The notes: a model not told the origin generated them from the sequence alone. Shown: positions 8,851-19,992, numbered from the stretch's first letter. The stretch is 31,855 bases of DNA from Haplomitrium mnioides (GCA_049999725.1 JBNGIS010019433.1:57890-89744); one strand, 5' to 3'. Made by a program: numbers and translations.

Positions 8851-11120
8851 AGGTGTTCCACGGGAAGGATGATTGGCGAAATAGCGATGAAGCAAAACGG
8901 TGATAGATGAAACGATGAATTGTTAGTGTTTTACGCGATAAGGATTGTTGCGGAAAAGGCGAGCGAGGAGAAAAGTTTGAATGGAGAATCGGCAATTTGT
9001 CATGGTTTCGGTGTGGAAGTCGAACTGAAAGTTCGAAAGTTCGGAAGGGCGAAACGACTACTTGAAGGAATTCGAAAAGTTTGAAATGAAAGGGAGAGGA
9101 AACAGAAGAGTTAGTGAAAGTTCAAAAATTAGCATAAGAACAATTGCTAGTAATTAGTTCTTATGGCGAACAAAGTCCGTGTAAGTTAGTAAAAGCGTGT
9201 TATTTAGTTTAAGAACAACCTATGAGTTGTTAGTTCTTATTGAAAACTTAGTGTGAAAAAGTTAGCGTGTAGAGAAGTTAGTTGATTTGGAACTATTAGG
9301 ATGATTGTTATTGTTAGTTGAGCAAGATAGGGGGTACAAGCCTATTGGCGAGTTCATGTTCTGCTGGTTGTCTCATTGTATAGGTGTGCTTCAAGTAAAG
9401 ATTATGAGATTCATGTTTGTAAGGCCCCTTGCTCATGGTTGTTGATTGCAGATTCATAAGGAGCAGTTTGATGAAGGAATAAGGATTTGGAGTTAGATTT
9501 GGTTGGTGGATGTTTTGTAGGTTTGCAATTGAAGAAGTCAATCAGATTGCATTAGAGAAGTGCATGTCAGGGGGTACTTGAGTGTGTTCTGCTGGTGGGT
9601 CTGGGTATTGAGTTCCAGATTGTGATTTGTGAGAGGTTCAGTGGCAAATCAATTCTGCTTTAAGTTCTGTTCTGTTCTGTGTTTGTTAAATTCTTAAGGA
9701 GAGAACCTTCTGTAATTCTCCAGTTAGTGGATACTGGTTGGTGGGTTGCAGTAGAGCAAGGAGTGCTCAAGATTTGTATGTGCTTAGGGAATAGGTGGGC
9801 ATTTCACAAGCAAACAGAGTAGTAGGTGGTTGGAGGAACATCAAGTGGATGTGAGATCAAGAGAGTCGTTCCATAGCTGAGTTCTCAACATCAAGCTCTG
9901 GGATATATTGGGTTGGAGTGGCCTGAGTATCTAGTTTGAGGGAAGTGAGGTGTTGTAATGAAGGTAGGTACTGGAGTGTTGGTTTGAGAGTTTCAAGCAA
10001 GTTGGGTAACTGGTTGCTTGGGAATTTCTCTGATTCAGCTCAAGTTTAAAATCAGCCTGTACAACAGCTTTCTTATCCTAGAAATGTGAGTCATACAGTT
10101 TGAGTAATTCTTGGCTTTTGTTCTATTATAGTGAGTAGTAGAAGTGGTTTATGTGTTTGGTTTTGTGGAGAAAAGGGTGGTCAGACCTAGAGTGGAGAGA
10201 GATCCATCTCTGAACTGATACAGTGCAGTTTCAAAACTCTTTAAAGAATCTGGAAAGTTGGTAAAAGTGATTTAAGAGCAAATTTCTATATAGATCTTAC
10301 GTGGTTCAATCTCGGGTTGTTCTTTTCGGGGTTGGAGTGCCACTGCTGTGCTACGACAAAGCGACAAAGAAAGAGGGAGGTGGAAGAATTCGTAGAGGGG
10401 GGAGAAATTTGCCAACAACCAAGGCGAGGACAAAATTACACTAGGGGATTTCAAGAGGGAGCTTGTTGATATACATATGGTGTTGAATATTTGAACGTTG
10501 TTGAAGAATCAAAGACACCAGACCAGGGAGAATTCAACATTCGCTGAAGAATGACGAGTTGTTATTTTGGGTTTCAGAAATCGAAGAAGGAAGCAAGCTC
10601 TTTGAAGGAAAGAAAATCGAGCGAAAATCAGAGAGCTAGATTTGAGACAAAAATCAAGTCAGGACAGTTGAGGAAGCATCGCCCAGATGAAATAATTTGA
10701 TTGGAGGTCAAATCAGCTGAATCGAAGCAGAACTCGCAGATTTCTGCTCATCTATTCGATCTGTTGTTGAAGAAAATTGTAGCAGTGAATGCTTAAGGTG
10801 TTTGCTGCTAGCAAGGAAAAAAATTTTGATGGAGGTCAAATTGAGGATGTAAGTTGGAGGTTGGATTGATAGAAGGATTACATAGAGAGGAGTTGTTGCA
10901 AAATTGGTGAATGGAGAGGAGCTACTGCGAATGGTCGACTCGTGGGTTGGTTTGAAATGAAGAAAATGAAGAATCGAATGAGAGTGAGCGAAGCGGATGC
11001 GCGAATAATGAGAATGAACGATGCAACGAGTGATCAGATGGAAGAACAGTTGATCTGCAAAGAGTCGGGATCAAGGACTTTGTGGTGTCCGATCCGAAGA
11101 ACGGAGGGGAAATCAACCTT

Positions 11121-11240
11121 CCTATGTGGAGAGCCCATTTTAGGGGGGTCCAATTAGCCTTCCGATGTGGGGATCTCGGTTAACAGGGATCCGATGGAGC
11201 TTCGGAAGTGGGGAGCCCACTTAATGGGGATCTGATGGGA
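11121..11240. repeat. Three hairpin-like units in outer 5' LTR
   Basis: Three units about 42 bp apart begin CTATGTGG (11122), GATGTGGGG (about 11164) and GAAGTGGGG (about 11205). The last contains a perfect 7-bp stem, AAGTGGG-GAG-CCCACTT (11206-11222), kept unchanged in the 3' LTR at 22273-22289. Confidence 0.7.
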
Positions 11241-11389
11241 GTCCAACTGGAAGAACAAGGAGTGCCAAAACAACGATCCATCGACAATCCGGCTAGAGGA
11301 GGAACAAGGGGTGCTAAAAGGGCGATCTATCGACGGTTCGGCCGGAAGAACACGCAGTGCCGAAATAGCAATCTATCAAAGATCCGACG

Positions 11390-12065
11390 TTCGAGGAATC
11401 CAACAGGCTACTCGGAAGTGCCACGTGTTCGAGGAGGCGCCGTCTGACGTCGTTTTCCACAGGAAAGTTGGACCGTCACCTTTGACCAAAAATCCAAAGT
11501 TGACCTGCAGTTCCAAAGAATCTCACGGGGTGGCGAGTCCGAGGAATCCAACAAGCTACCCCGAAGTGCCACGTGTCCGAGGAGGTGCCGTCCGACGCCG
11601 TTTTCTACAGAGAAGTTGGACTATCACCTTTGACCAAAAATCCGAAGTTGACCTACAGTTCCGAGGGATCTCACAAGGTGGCGAGTCCGAGGAATTCAAG
11701 GGGCTATCTTGAAGTGCCACGTGTCCGAGGAGGCGCTGTCCCATGCCGTTTTCCACAGGGAAGTTGGACCGTCATCTTTGACCAAAAATCTGAAGTTGAC
11801 CTACAATTCCGAAGAATCTCACAAGGTGGCGAGTCGGAGAATCCAATGGGCTACCCCAAAGCGCCATGTTTCCGCTGTCTGACGTCCGAAGAATCTCACA
11901 GGTTTTCGAGTATGAGGAATCCAATGGGCTACCCTAAAGCGCCATGTGTCCTATGTCTGACATCCGAGGAATCTCATGGGTTTCCAAGTCCAAGGAATCC
12001 AATGGGCTCCCCTGACGTGCCACATGCCAGATGCTTGATATCCAAAGAATCTCACGGACTGTCGA
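11390..12065. repeat. 148-bp tandem repeat in outer 5' LTR
   Basis: Anchor GTGCCACGTG recurs at 11418, 11566 and 11714, then as GCGCCATG at 11861, giving a period of 147-148 bp. Further partial units of about 78 bp follow to about 12065. Each unit includes GAATCTCAC-GGTGGCGAGTCC, CGAGGAGGCGCCGTCC and GACCAAAAATC-GAAGTTGACC. Chance open frames run through it, but their reading differs between copies. Confidence 0.88.
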
Positions 12066-12605
12066 GCTAAATAAGGGAAAAAACAAAGGAAAAGGTATGT
12101 CTCTTCAAACGCCGATTACTACAACTAGAGATGTCAGATTGGCGTGAAATCAGTCTTGTTAGGAAGTAGACAACAAACCGCAGCTATTAGCACCCATTTT
12201 AGACTTTTAAAAAGGCGAGATGCACCCATCAGTCGTCAGATAAGAGAAACATGGACCTTCAAGGAAGGGCGGTGATGAAATGTCGAGGCTGGGGGGAAAA
12301 CAAGCACAAGGATAGACTACCTTGCTTTGAAGCTACAGAGACTGATTATTCTATGTAGAGAAAGCAACAGGATACGCAAGAGAGAGTTCTGGTGAGACCT
12401 TTGGTGAAGTGGGTGTACTCGTGAAGGAAGGCTATCACAAGGGGAGGTGGATTGAGAAGGTGTTGGGAATTGTTGAGTAGGAGGCTCTAGAGGCTTAGAC
12501 TACTCAGGTGGACTCATCTTTGAAGGCAGACCAACATTTGGAGGTGGACCAACACTTAGAAGAGAGGAGAATTCTTTCGGTTTGTATTTCGTGAAGGGCA
12601 GCCAA

Positions 12606-12620
12606 GGGGGGGGGGGGGGG
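12606..12620 (+). repeat. G15 homopolymer
   Basis: Fifteen consecutive G in the outer 5' LTR. The 3' LTR has only AAAGGGGAGG at the equivalent site (about 23905). It may be slippage or an assembly artefact. Confidence 0.8.
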
Positions 12621-13503
12621 TCTTGGTGTCGTCTTAGCTTTGGTTTGTGCAAGAGATCAGTCCCAAAAGCATTGGGAGAGTGCTGCTGGTGTTACAATCT
12701 TTTGAAGAAAGGAGAGGAGTGGAGTGTTGTTGTGTTTATAGAGCTAGGACTCATATTCAGAACACAGATTTTGAACCTCCGTCCGGAACTTCAATGGATA
12801 GGGGATTGTGTTGAGAAGGCTGAGGCAGATCCCAAGAGAGAATTCGGGCTGGCTTGGGAGAAAACAAGGGCTACATTACTTACAATTCTGGTCAGGCTGA
12901 AGTGTTGGTGATAATTTGCTGCATGATAGTAGGGGGAGTGATGTTAGGAGAGTTAGAAAGAGAGGAAGATAGTTCTGTACATGTTTAGGAAGGTCAATAT
13001 GTTGGGTTCAGCTCTTGGGTTATGATTTCTATTTTCTTGGAAGGATAAATCATATAGCTTTACTTTGTTTGGGTGCTGGAGTAGCTGGCCTCGTTGGCAT
13101 TTAGTGGTGGAAGGAGTAAATGGTCTTGGCTATGTTAGGAGGTAACCTGTGGGAGAGTTTCAAGTCCATTCCTGAGCAAGGATGGTGTGCACCTCTGTTC
13201 ATTGAAGAGGACGGTGAATACTTGTAACCAGATTGCATCAAATTCAATAATTGTGTGTACCAAAAATCGCTTGGGTTGTGACTACATTGTGTGTCTGGTG
13301 GGGAAGAATATAAGTCTGTCCTTTGCTTGGGTGGGTTGAGAAGAGTATGGGAATGCAAGGTGAGAAGTTCGCGATTGCTAAGACCTGAATTCACTAACGA
13401 TGTTGTCTCATTAAAGAGCCCGATTGTTCTTTGTCCCCTCTTTCCTTTGAAATAACATCAATTGGGGGTTAAGACAGGAGGGAGGGGTGCGACATAGATT
13501 TTT

Positions 13504-13520
13504 TGGCGCTAGAAGGAGGG
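13504..13520 (+). promoter_or_regulatory. Primer binding site of outer element (tRNA-Asn type)
   Basis: TGGCGCTAGAAGGAGGG lies 9 nt after the LTR end. It is complementary to the 3' end of plant tRNA-Asn (GUU) as I remember it (ending CCTCCTTCTAGCG plus CCA) over 17 nt. It primes minus-strand cDNA synthesis. Confidence 0.72.
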
Positions 13521-14819
13521 CCAAGGTTTGGAGAAACCTGAGACCAACCCGCACCCAAGTTATCACCTTGTGTCTTAGAGACCCAAAGTCAGATTGGGAA
13601 GCACATTCCAAGACACAGAGCTGTTGTGGGTGAGTCTGTTGAGGAAGAGTGGTGGAAAGAAGAGACGTTTGGGTGGAAGTTGTAGTGGCCAGTGGAGGGA
13701 TGGCCAATCCATTACCCCCATCTGGGCTTCGGGGCCTAGACAGTAGTAGTTCAAGTGAGCACAGGTCGTCAAGAAGAAAGAAGAAGAAGAAGGAGCAAAA
13801 AAAGAAGAGGGAGGCCAAGGAAAGGAAAGACCGACAATCCCACTACCAAAGGGATAGCAAGAAAAGGAGATCAAGGAAATGTTTGGACCGTGAACCGAAG
13901 CCAAGCAAAAGGAAAGGGGTGAAAGACCCGCTAGAGGAGTTGAGCGCAAAGATGGAGGCCATGAACATACTCCTCGCTGGAATCAAACCAGAAGGGCCGA
14001 CCCCTACCCACCAGGAGGGTGGGTGTATGGTGCATTAAGTGTAACAAGTATGGACATTCTCCTCAAGAGTGTCCTATTGAAGCCAAAACCATTCATTACA
14101 TGAGGGAGGAGCCTCCAGAATACATACGTGAAGAAGTCGAATATGTTTAGGAGGAGGCACCGGAAACTGTATACCATATCAATAGTGGACCACATACCCT
14201 CCTATGGAGACCTGCAAGCATAGGGGCTGGGCAATCGAGCGGTTGGGCTGCCAACAGGCCGCCAAGAATGACCATCATGGTGTGCTGGAACTGTGGTCAG
14301 CTCGGGCACATCTCACCTAACTGCCTTGAGCCGAGGAAACAGAATCATGGGCAACCGGCAACATTGTGCTTTCATTGTAAGAAGGAGGGACATGTAGTTG
14401 CAAACTATCCCCTTAATAAGAGGCCAGAAGTAACCTCCAATGCAAGTGGGAATCCGCCGCCACCGATAGTAGTCAACTTGATAGCTTTGGAATGGGCTGA
14501 GGCTACGAAGTGGGAACCTGAAGATGAGGAAGCTTCATTGTCAGGTTGGGAGACCCCCACACAAGAGGACTGCTTCTGGGTGATGACCAGATCGGGAGCC
14601 AAGTCCAAAAAGAAGGACAAGCATAGGAACGGACGGAAGGCCGAGAAGGCGAAGGTTCAAGGGTCACCATCGCTGAGTGACTCAGATTACCAACGGGATA
14701 ATCCCAAATGGTTTTATCCAAAGCATGAGGAGGAGGTGAGGAGGCAGATCGCGGCTCTGGACGCCACCGAAGAAAAGGATGCGGCCGCTCAGACCATGAG
14801 GGAGGTCGAGAGGCAGTAA
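13521..14819 (+). pseudogene. gag: Outer element gag, C-terminal half only
   Basis: After a leader of about 150 bp, coding similarity starts late in gag near 13690: a Ser-rich then Lys/Arg-rich stretch (RRKKKKKEQKKKR), an LSAKMEAMN segment resembling LTKKMEQM of the inner element, and three zinc knuckles. These are CIKCNKYGHSPQEC (about 14030-14075, frame shifted relative to the preceding part), CWNCGQLGHISPNC (about 14280), and CFHCKKEGHVVANY (about 14370), whose last Cys has become Tyr. A TAA ends the frame at 14817. Matrix and capsid are missing, so the element lost about 1 kb between leader and nucleocapsid, as the inner element also did. Confidence 0.72.
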
Positions 14820-15927
14820 GGGCTGGAAGAACGAAAAGAGCTCAAGGAATATCTATCATCTACGGCCGGGGTGCCAAAACCTAACCCTTATAGCATTCAG
14901 GCTTATGTCCATGACTGCCCTGTCATGGCCACTGTGGGGCAATTAATCAAAGATAGCCCGTTGTATAGAAGACAACTAAGGGAGTTGTTGATTGGAGCAA
15001 AAAGGGAAAAAAAGCTACATCAAGTGGGGGTCTCAATAAAGCTACGGTGGGTATGTGAAGACAAGGGTGTCCTAGATATCGATATCTAGATCGTTGGGTG
15101 TACACTATCTCTAGTACTGGTAGATAGGGAGCGGGCATCAATGTCATGGTCAAGAAGACTGCCCACAGATTGGGGTTCAAAGACTTCCAACCTACCGCTC
15201 AAATAATGAGATTGGCATACGGGTTCCAAGTCAAGCCCTTGGGCGCTCTCTTGCAAGTACCAACTACCATTGGTGGCAAGGAGTTTCGACTGAATTAATT
15301 GGTGATGTGACCAGCGCGAGCATCCTCTTACCCGATACTAATTAGGAGACCCTGGTTGTACGGAGCCAGAGTTATGCATAACTGGGGAAACTCGACACTA
15401 GTCTTCGGTCTAGAGAGAACGATAGTGCACTATGGACCGGTGCCACACCAAGGGGAGACGCAACCTGAAACTGAGTATGAAAGCGAATGGTTGGCAGAAG
15501 AGGCAGAGGATTTAGAGTACTATTATTGGGTTCAAGTGGTCGGCGAAGCTACGGAGGAAGATCTGCTGAGAAGGGGTACGGTGATGGTCAACCAGATAGA
15601 GCTAGCGGGGAGCATGGAAGCCAAATTTGGCACGCAGGAGACAGTGGAGAGTTGGGTGATTGGTGGGAGTACAGGACCCAACCTAAAAGGGGAGTCATGC
15701 TCCAAAGAGCTGAGCCATCCCCACCAGCAAGAAGGGAGTAGCCGGGATAAGAAGGTAACCGTTCGTAATGCGACCTTGGTGCAAGATGGGTTGCAGCTGG
15801 CCACTCTAGAAGCTGTTGACAACTCAGACTTGAGGAATGAGTTGGGGGTTGTAAGAATAGAGCAACATCGGGAAGTGATAGTTCATGAGGGACGAGCATT
15901 CCAAGTAGGGTTGGCCTACCAGTAGCT
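14820..15927 (+). pseudogene. pol: Outer element protease region, inactivated
   Basis: Continues after the stop at 14817 with a spacer resembling the inner element's pre-protease region (QLIKDSPLYRRQLRELL). The protease core is seen near 15113-15360: GAGINVMV follows a stop where the catalytic Asp-Gly should stand, and later come IGGKEFRLN, two further stops and the conserved PWLYG end. A linker with acidic TEYESEWLAEEAEDLEYYY (about 15470) leads to RT. The active site is destroyed and the frame is broken at least twice. Confidence 0.65.
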
Positions 15928-17465
15928 GTGGAGCAAGCCTTGATTCAGACCCTAACAAACTTCAGCAACGTTTTTGCTTGGAGCCACACATACCTGAAGG
16001 GAGTCTCGAGGGAGTTGGGCGAGCATCGCATTGACCTAGAACCCACGGCTATACCAATAAGGCAGCGCCAATATTGCATGAATCCCAAGTTCTCTTTAAT
16101 GGTGAAAGAGGAGATAGACAAGTTGTTTGAGGCTGGCTTCATTTACCCAGTCTTGAACAGCGAATGGGTGTCCCCTCTGGTGGTGGTACCCAAGAAGATT
16201 GGGATGGATGGCAAACAAAAAATCAGGGCGTGCCAAGACTTTAGGAAGCTGAATGAGGCAACTTAGAGGGACTATTACCCTCTACCATTCACAGATGGAG
16301 TGTTGGACTTAGTGGTAAGGAATGAAGTCTATAGTTTCATGAACGGTTATTCCAAGTACAATCAGATATGGATCAAGGAGGAGAACCAGTTGAAAACAAC
16401 ATTCACCACGGAGTGGGGGGTGTTTGCCTTTACAAGAATGCCATTTGGGTTGTGTAACGCGCTAGGGACCTTTTAAAGAATGATGATGAATATTTTCCAT
16501 GATTACTTGAGGAAGTTTTTGGAGATTTTCATAGATGACTTTGTGGTGTATGGGAGAGCATGTGATCATGAGTAGGATGTGAGGCTCACCTTCCAGCGTT
16601 GTTGGGAAACAGGGTTGATGTTGCACCCTGGCAAATGCTTCTTCGGAGTCAAGGAGGGCATACTTTTAGGCCACCGAGTATCCAGTCAAGGAATCAAGGT
16701 GGACCAAGAGAAGGTGAGTAATTGGATGAGAGTAACCTTCCCCACTAATCTGAAGGCGATGCAGGGTTTTCTGGGTTGTGTAGGGTATTATATGAGATTC
16801 GTTGCCTAGTTTGCACTAGTAGCGCTACCTCTCACAGGAATGACCAGGGTTGGCAGCGACTTTGAGCCCACACCAGAAAGGATGTCTAGTTTTAATGAGC
16901 TGAAGAAGAGGCTCGCAAATGCACCGGTGCTTTTACCGCCTACTTGGAGGAAGGAGTTTCACATCATGGTTGATGTGTCAGGGTTCTGCATAGGTGCAAT
17001 ACTCAACCAGTTAGATGATGGGGGCAGAGACCATCCCATCTACTTTGCCAGTAGATTGTTGTCCTCCGCGGAAAAGAACTACTCGGCAATCGACTAGGAG
17101 GCCTTGGGAATCATTTACTCGTTGAAGAAATTCAGACACTACCTACTCCACTACAAGGTAATATTCCACACAGATCACAACGCCATTAAGTACATGGTTA
17201 ACAAACCTAACCTGACAGGGATAATTGCAAGGTGGATGCTCCTCCTTCAAGAATTCCATTTCGAAGTGCGAATCAAGCTAGGAAAGAAGCACCTCAATGC
17301 GGATTTCTTTTCCAGAGTGGACGAGCCAATCAACGCCAATGAGGTAGATGACACTTTCCATGATGAGGATCTATTTTATGTTAGAGCAAGGAAACCCACA
17401 AAATATGCCAGCATTATCCGATTCCTCCTCTCCGCACAGTTACCGAAAGACAACAACAAGGAGGT
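15928..17465 (+). pseudogene. pol: Outer element reverse transcriptase and RNase H
   Basis: One continuous frame (frame 1) interrupted by stops at 16264, 16474, 16573, 16807 and 17095. RT motifs in order: FAWSHTYLKG, RACQDFRKLN, MPFGLCNALGTF (stop at 16474 where Gln is expected), the catalytic FIDDFVVYG (about 16532) and ILLGHRVSSQGI. RNase H (about 16950-17310) keeps its acids in VDVSGFCIG, EALG and HTDHNA, and ends NADFFSRVDEP. The frame is otherwise well preserved. It is more like the inner element than like a chromovirus, but the two copies differ at very many residues, so they are separate families. Confidence 0.88.
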
Positions 17466-18575
17466 CAAGGGAAACCGGTGGACTAGGGGTTTTATGCGAG
17501 GGCTCTCTGGGGGTATAGGCAGTTCAAAGGCTCATTTTTAGGGATTCACTTCAGGGGCACAAGGAGAGAGCATCAGGGGTGTGTGACACAGAGGAGGAGT
17601 GAGATAGTGAAGGAAGACATCGTGCGAGGATACTTGGTGGCGTGAGGTTGGGCTTGCGGGGCCAAGGACAGGGTGGATTGTGGTGCTGAAGCTGGTGTTG
17701 GGGTACTTGTGGAGGGCATGCAGGTAGACCACTTTTTGGAGGTGCGGTCATAGCTAAGAACAACGCCTATGGGAACTCAAAGGATTGGGCACTTTCTTCA
17801 ATTCACTACGGGTGGGAGGTACTAGTAGTTGTAGTTTTTCTCTGTATCTATGTTAACTAGTTGTGCTGCCAGAACTACATAACACAAGAGTGAGCTGTTG
17901 ATTAAGTTCAGAGTGGATCTGGTGCACCTTGGGGTTGCATTGTGTGTTGATTTCTTTAAAGAAGCACTAGTTTGGAGTTCTAGCTAGATAGAGTGCGTTG
18001 GGGGCGATTCTGTCGAGGGACTTGATGGGTGTATGGGAAGTGGAGTGAGGGCCAACAGCTGAGAGGGCTGTCTTCTAGAGGTGGAAGTTAAATAAAACCT
18101 CTTCCGAGCTTGAGGAAGTAAATTCAGGGCTTCTAGCGATGGAAGTTGAAAACTATCTGACTATAGGTGCGTGTGTGGGAGTTTGATGTGGGTGCCATAG
18201 TGAATAAATAGAACGGCGGAGTGAGTTTAGGGCCAGCAGGCCTAAGTTTATGTTTGTATATGTTGTGCTATATTATTTGATTACATTGAGCTATTCGGAA
18301 GAAGCGGGTTGGCTATGGGTGTGTGCATGGTTGTAAGTTTTTCACCCAATTCATCAAATCCATTCTAAGGTAGGCTGTAATCATTTCAAAAGATTGGGAC
18401 ACGTATCCCTAAGTGTGGTTGAGTTAGTCCAGGGCGTGTTAAGAGGAGTTAAAGTCAATTCGATGCAAAGCCCCTCCCATAAAAGGTCCCGAAATAGGAA
18501 TTCAGCCTTAAATCGGCGCAAATCGGCGGAAAAGGAGATAAGCGACCGGTCTTGGGGCTGACATTAACCTAAATT
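17466..18575. other. Foreign 1.1-kb segment between RNase H and integrase
   Basis: The RNase H-to-integrase linker is expected to run straight from SAQLPKDNNKEV (ends about 17463) to the TIVFLRKLRPYL-type segment (starts about 18585). Instead about 1.1 kb of non-coding sequence intervenes. One stretch of about 100 bp (18061-18160, TCTTCTAGAGGTGGAAGTTA...) is close to 24085-24180 in the outer 3' LTR. I find no clear terminal repeats or target duplication, and no protein. It may be an inserted fragment of a related LTR or the result of a rearrangement. Confidence 0.6.
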
Positions 18576-19804
18576 TTGGCAATCACAACGATAGTTTTTC
18601 TCCGGAAGTTGAGGCCTTATTTAATGATAAAGGGAGTGCTGCAGAAGCAAGAGATGGACGAAAAAATTAGGAGGTGTTTAGAGAAGAATCAAGCCACGGT
18701 GGTGATGAGGGCACTACATGGAGAAGAGGTGAGGGGTCACTTTACCGCCAAAACCACAGTACAGAAGGTGCTGAGCATAGGGTACTAGTGGTCTACCTTG
18801 CACAGGGATGTGTATTTCTTTGTGAAAAAATGCGACTCCTGTCAAAGGACAGGGAAATCGACCGCCTCTCAACATCACCCGGTGGTCCCTATTATTTCGT
18901 TAGCGCCTTTTGAGAAGTGGGGCATCGACTTCATTGGGCTTATCGCACCCTCCACTCGTCGGAGAAATCGGTACATCCTGTTGGCTATAGACTACACGAC
19001 TAAGTGGGTCGAAGCAAGGGCCACTCGAAAGGATGACGCGAAGACGGTTGCAACCTTTCTATATGAGTAGATTTTTTGTAGGTTTGGGGCACCACTGGAG
19101 CTGGTCAGCGACCAAGGCACGCACTTCATAAACCGGGTGTGCAAGATTTAACTAGTCAATTCTTGATCAAGCACCGCCGGGCTACATCCTATCATCCAAA
19201 GGCCAATGGGCTGACGGAGAGAGCAAACGGGATAATGGGGAAAATCCTCAGCAAGTTGGTGGCAGCTCACAAGGCAGATTGGGATCTGAAGTTGCTAACG
19301 GCAACCCACGCCTACAACCTAGCCTACAAGACTACGACATACCACTGCCCCTACTTTCTGGTTTTCAGGCAGCACGCTCTAGTACATGTAGAACTCGACG
19401 TGCCGACAACGAGGGTGTAAACTAAAGAGAGGTTGGGGGAAGACCAGAGCAGGACAGAGAGAATACATCAGCTGGAGGCATTAGAGGAGACGTGTGGGCA
19501 GGCCCAAGGACTATTGGAGCACCAACAAGAGTTGAGAAAAAAGCAACATGACAAAGGGCTCAAATCGGTGGATGTGCAAAACAGGGATCTTGTGTTGTTA
19601 TATGATAGTAAGGTGGTGCATTTTCCTAGGAAGTTGCACACCAGGTAGATGGGACCGTTCATGCTTACTAAACTACATTCAAATGGGTCGGCAGAGTTGG
19701 AGACTTTGGAAGGAGAGAGGATCACCAATCGAGTACACTATGATCGACTCAAGAAATATGTCAATAGGGAGCAAGAGGAGAGAGAACTGATGGATACTCA
19801 CTAG
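18576..19804 (+). pseudogene. pol: Outer element integrase
   Basis: Zinc-binding region GHFTAKTTVQKV...CDSCQRTGK. A TAG at 18786 stands where YWW-type Trp is expected. The catalytic core retains GIDFIG (about 18922), SDQGTHF (about 19110) and LTERAN (about 19208). A TAG at 19068 precedes IFCRFG. A 1-base deletion near 19138 moves the remaining protein to another frame, which has stops at 19418 and 19646 (the latter again replacing Trp, R-stop-MGPF) and ends at 19802. The C-terminal region has DLVLLYDS and a VHYDRLKKY end without a chromodomain. Confidence 0.88.
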
Positions 19805-19964
19805 TTGGGGGGTTCTCAAACATGTACAGGCGATAACCAGCAAGAGGAGGTTGGGTGGAATGTGAATAACTAGTATTTTGTAATTTTCTTTCAAGGGTAG
19901 AGGGGGACAGAGGTGGAATGCAGTGAAAGAGTTATCCAATTGAAGGCAAGATGGATGTTTGCGG

Positions 19965-19992
19965 GGACGCTGCACAGTTAAAAAGGGAGTCA
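19965..19992 (+). promoter_or_regulatory. Outer element polypurine tract with upstream 11-mer
   Basis: TAAAAAGGGAGTCA directly precedes the 3' LTR start TGTCAACC and should prime plus-strand synthesis. GGACGCTGCAC (19965-19975) ends exactly 17 nt before the LTR, as in the inner element. The 160 bp between the pol stop and this site hold nothing else I recognise. Confidence 0.7.

Larger units (their letters stand above)
1901..10358 (+). mobile_element. Inner Ty3/gypsy LTR retrotransposon nested in the outer 5' LTR
   Basis: Starts TGTAAGAGC at 1901 and ends GCTACGACA at 10358. The 5-bp duplication AAGCG flanks it (1896-1900 and 10359-10363), and the uninterrupted outer 3' LTR shows the corresponding empty site near 21437. 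Total 8458 bp. It keeps a 3137-bp 3' LTR (7222-10358) but only 198 bp of 5' LTR. The PBS and first part of gag are missing, so it is a deletion derivative. The coding order gag-PR-RT-RNaseH-IN and the motifs are close in type to those of the outer element but clearly from a different family. Confidence 0.92.
7222..10358 (+). mobile_element. Inner element 3' LTR (3137 bp)
   Basis: TGTGAGAAC...CTACGACA, with terminal TG/CA. The first 198 bp match the truncated 5' LTR. A promoter block with TATATA at 7668-7673 implies U3 of about 450 bp and a very long R/U5 of about 2.7 kb. At 8676-8850 it carries paired GTGGGG hairpin-like units also seen in other LTRs of the window. The stretch 8900-10350 is purine-rich on the + strand, and I see no protein-coding capacity in it. 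Poly(A) site not identified. Confidence 0.88.
10359..13494 (+). mobile_element. Outer element 5' LTR, second part
   Basis: Begins with the right copy of the inner duplication (10359-10363) and continues ACAAAGAAAGAGGGAGGTGG, aligning with 21438-25007 of the 3' LTR. It ends GTGCGACA at 13494. With 456-1900 the reconstructed length is about 4.58 kb, against 5.02 kb for the 3' LTR. The difference is explained by fewer tandem units (see 11390-12065) and the absence of a segment of about 225 bp corresponding to 24013-24230. No conserved coding frame is shared by both copies. Confidence 0.88.

Noticed and set aside
11208-12070. Open frames across the 148-bp repeats as a repeat-containing protein
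   Set aside because: Frames change between units and between the two LTR copies; the repeat length is not a multiple of three and transitions are not silent.
13411-13949. Overlapping minus-strand frames of 124-135 codons
   Set aside because: They span the LTR end, PBS and gag basic region of the outer element and are shadows without domains.
15487-15899. Other-frame and minus-strand frames in the protease-RT linker
   Set aside because: The + strand frame ending at 15925 leads into RT and has the family-like acidic linker; the others overlap it.
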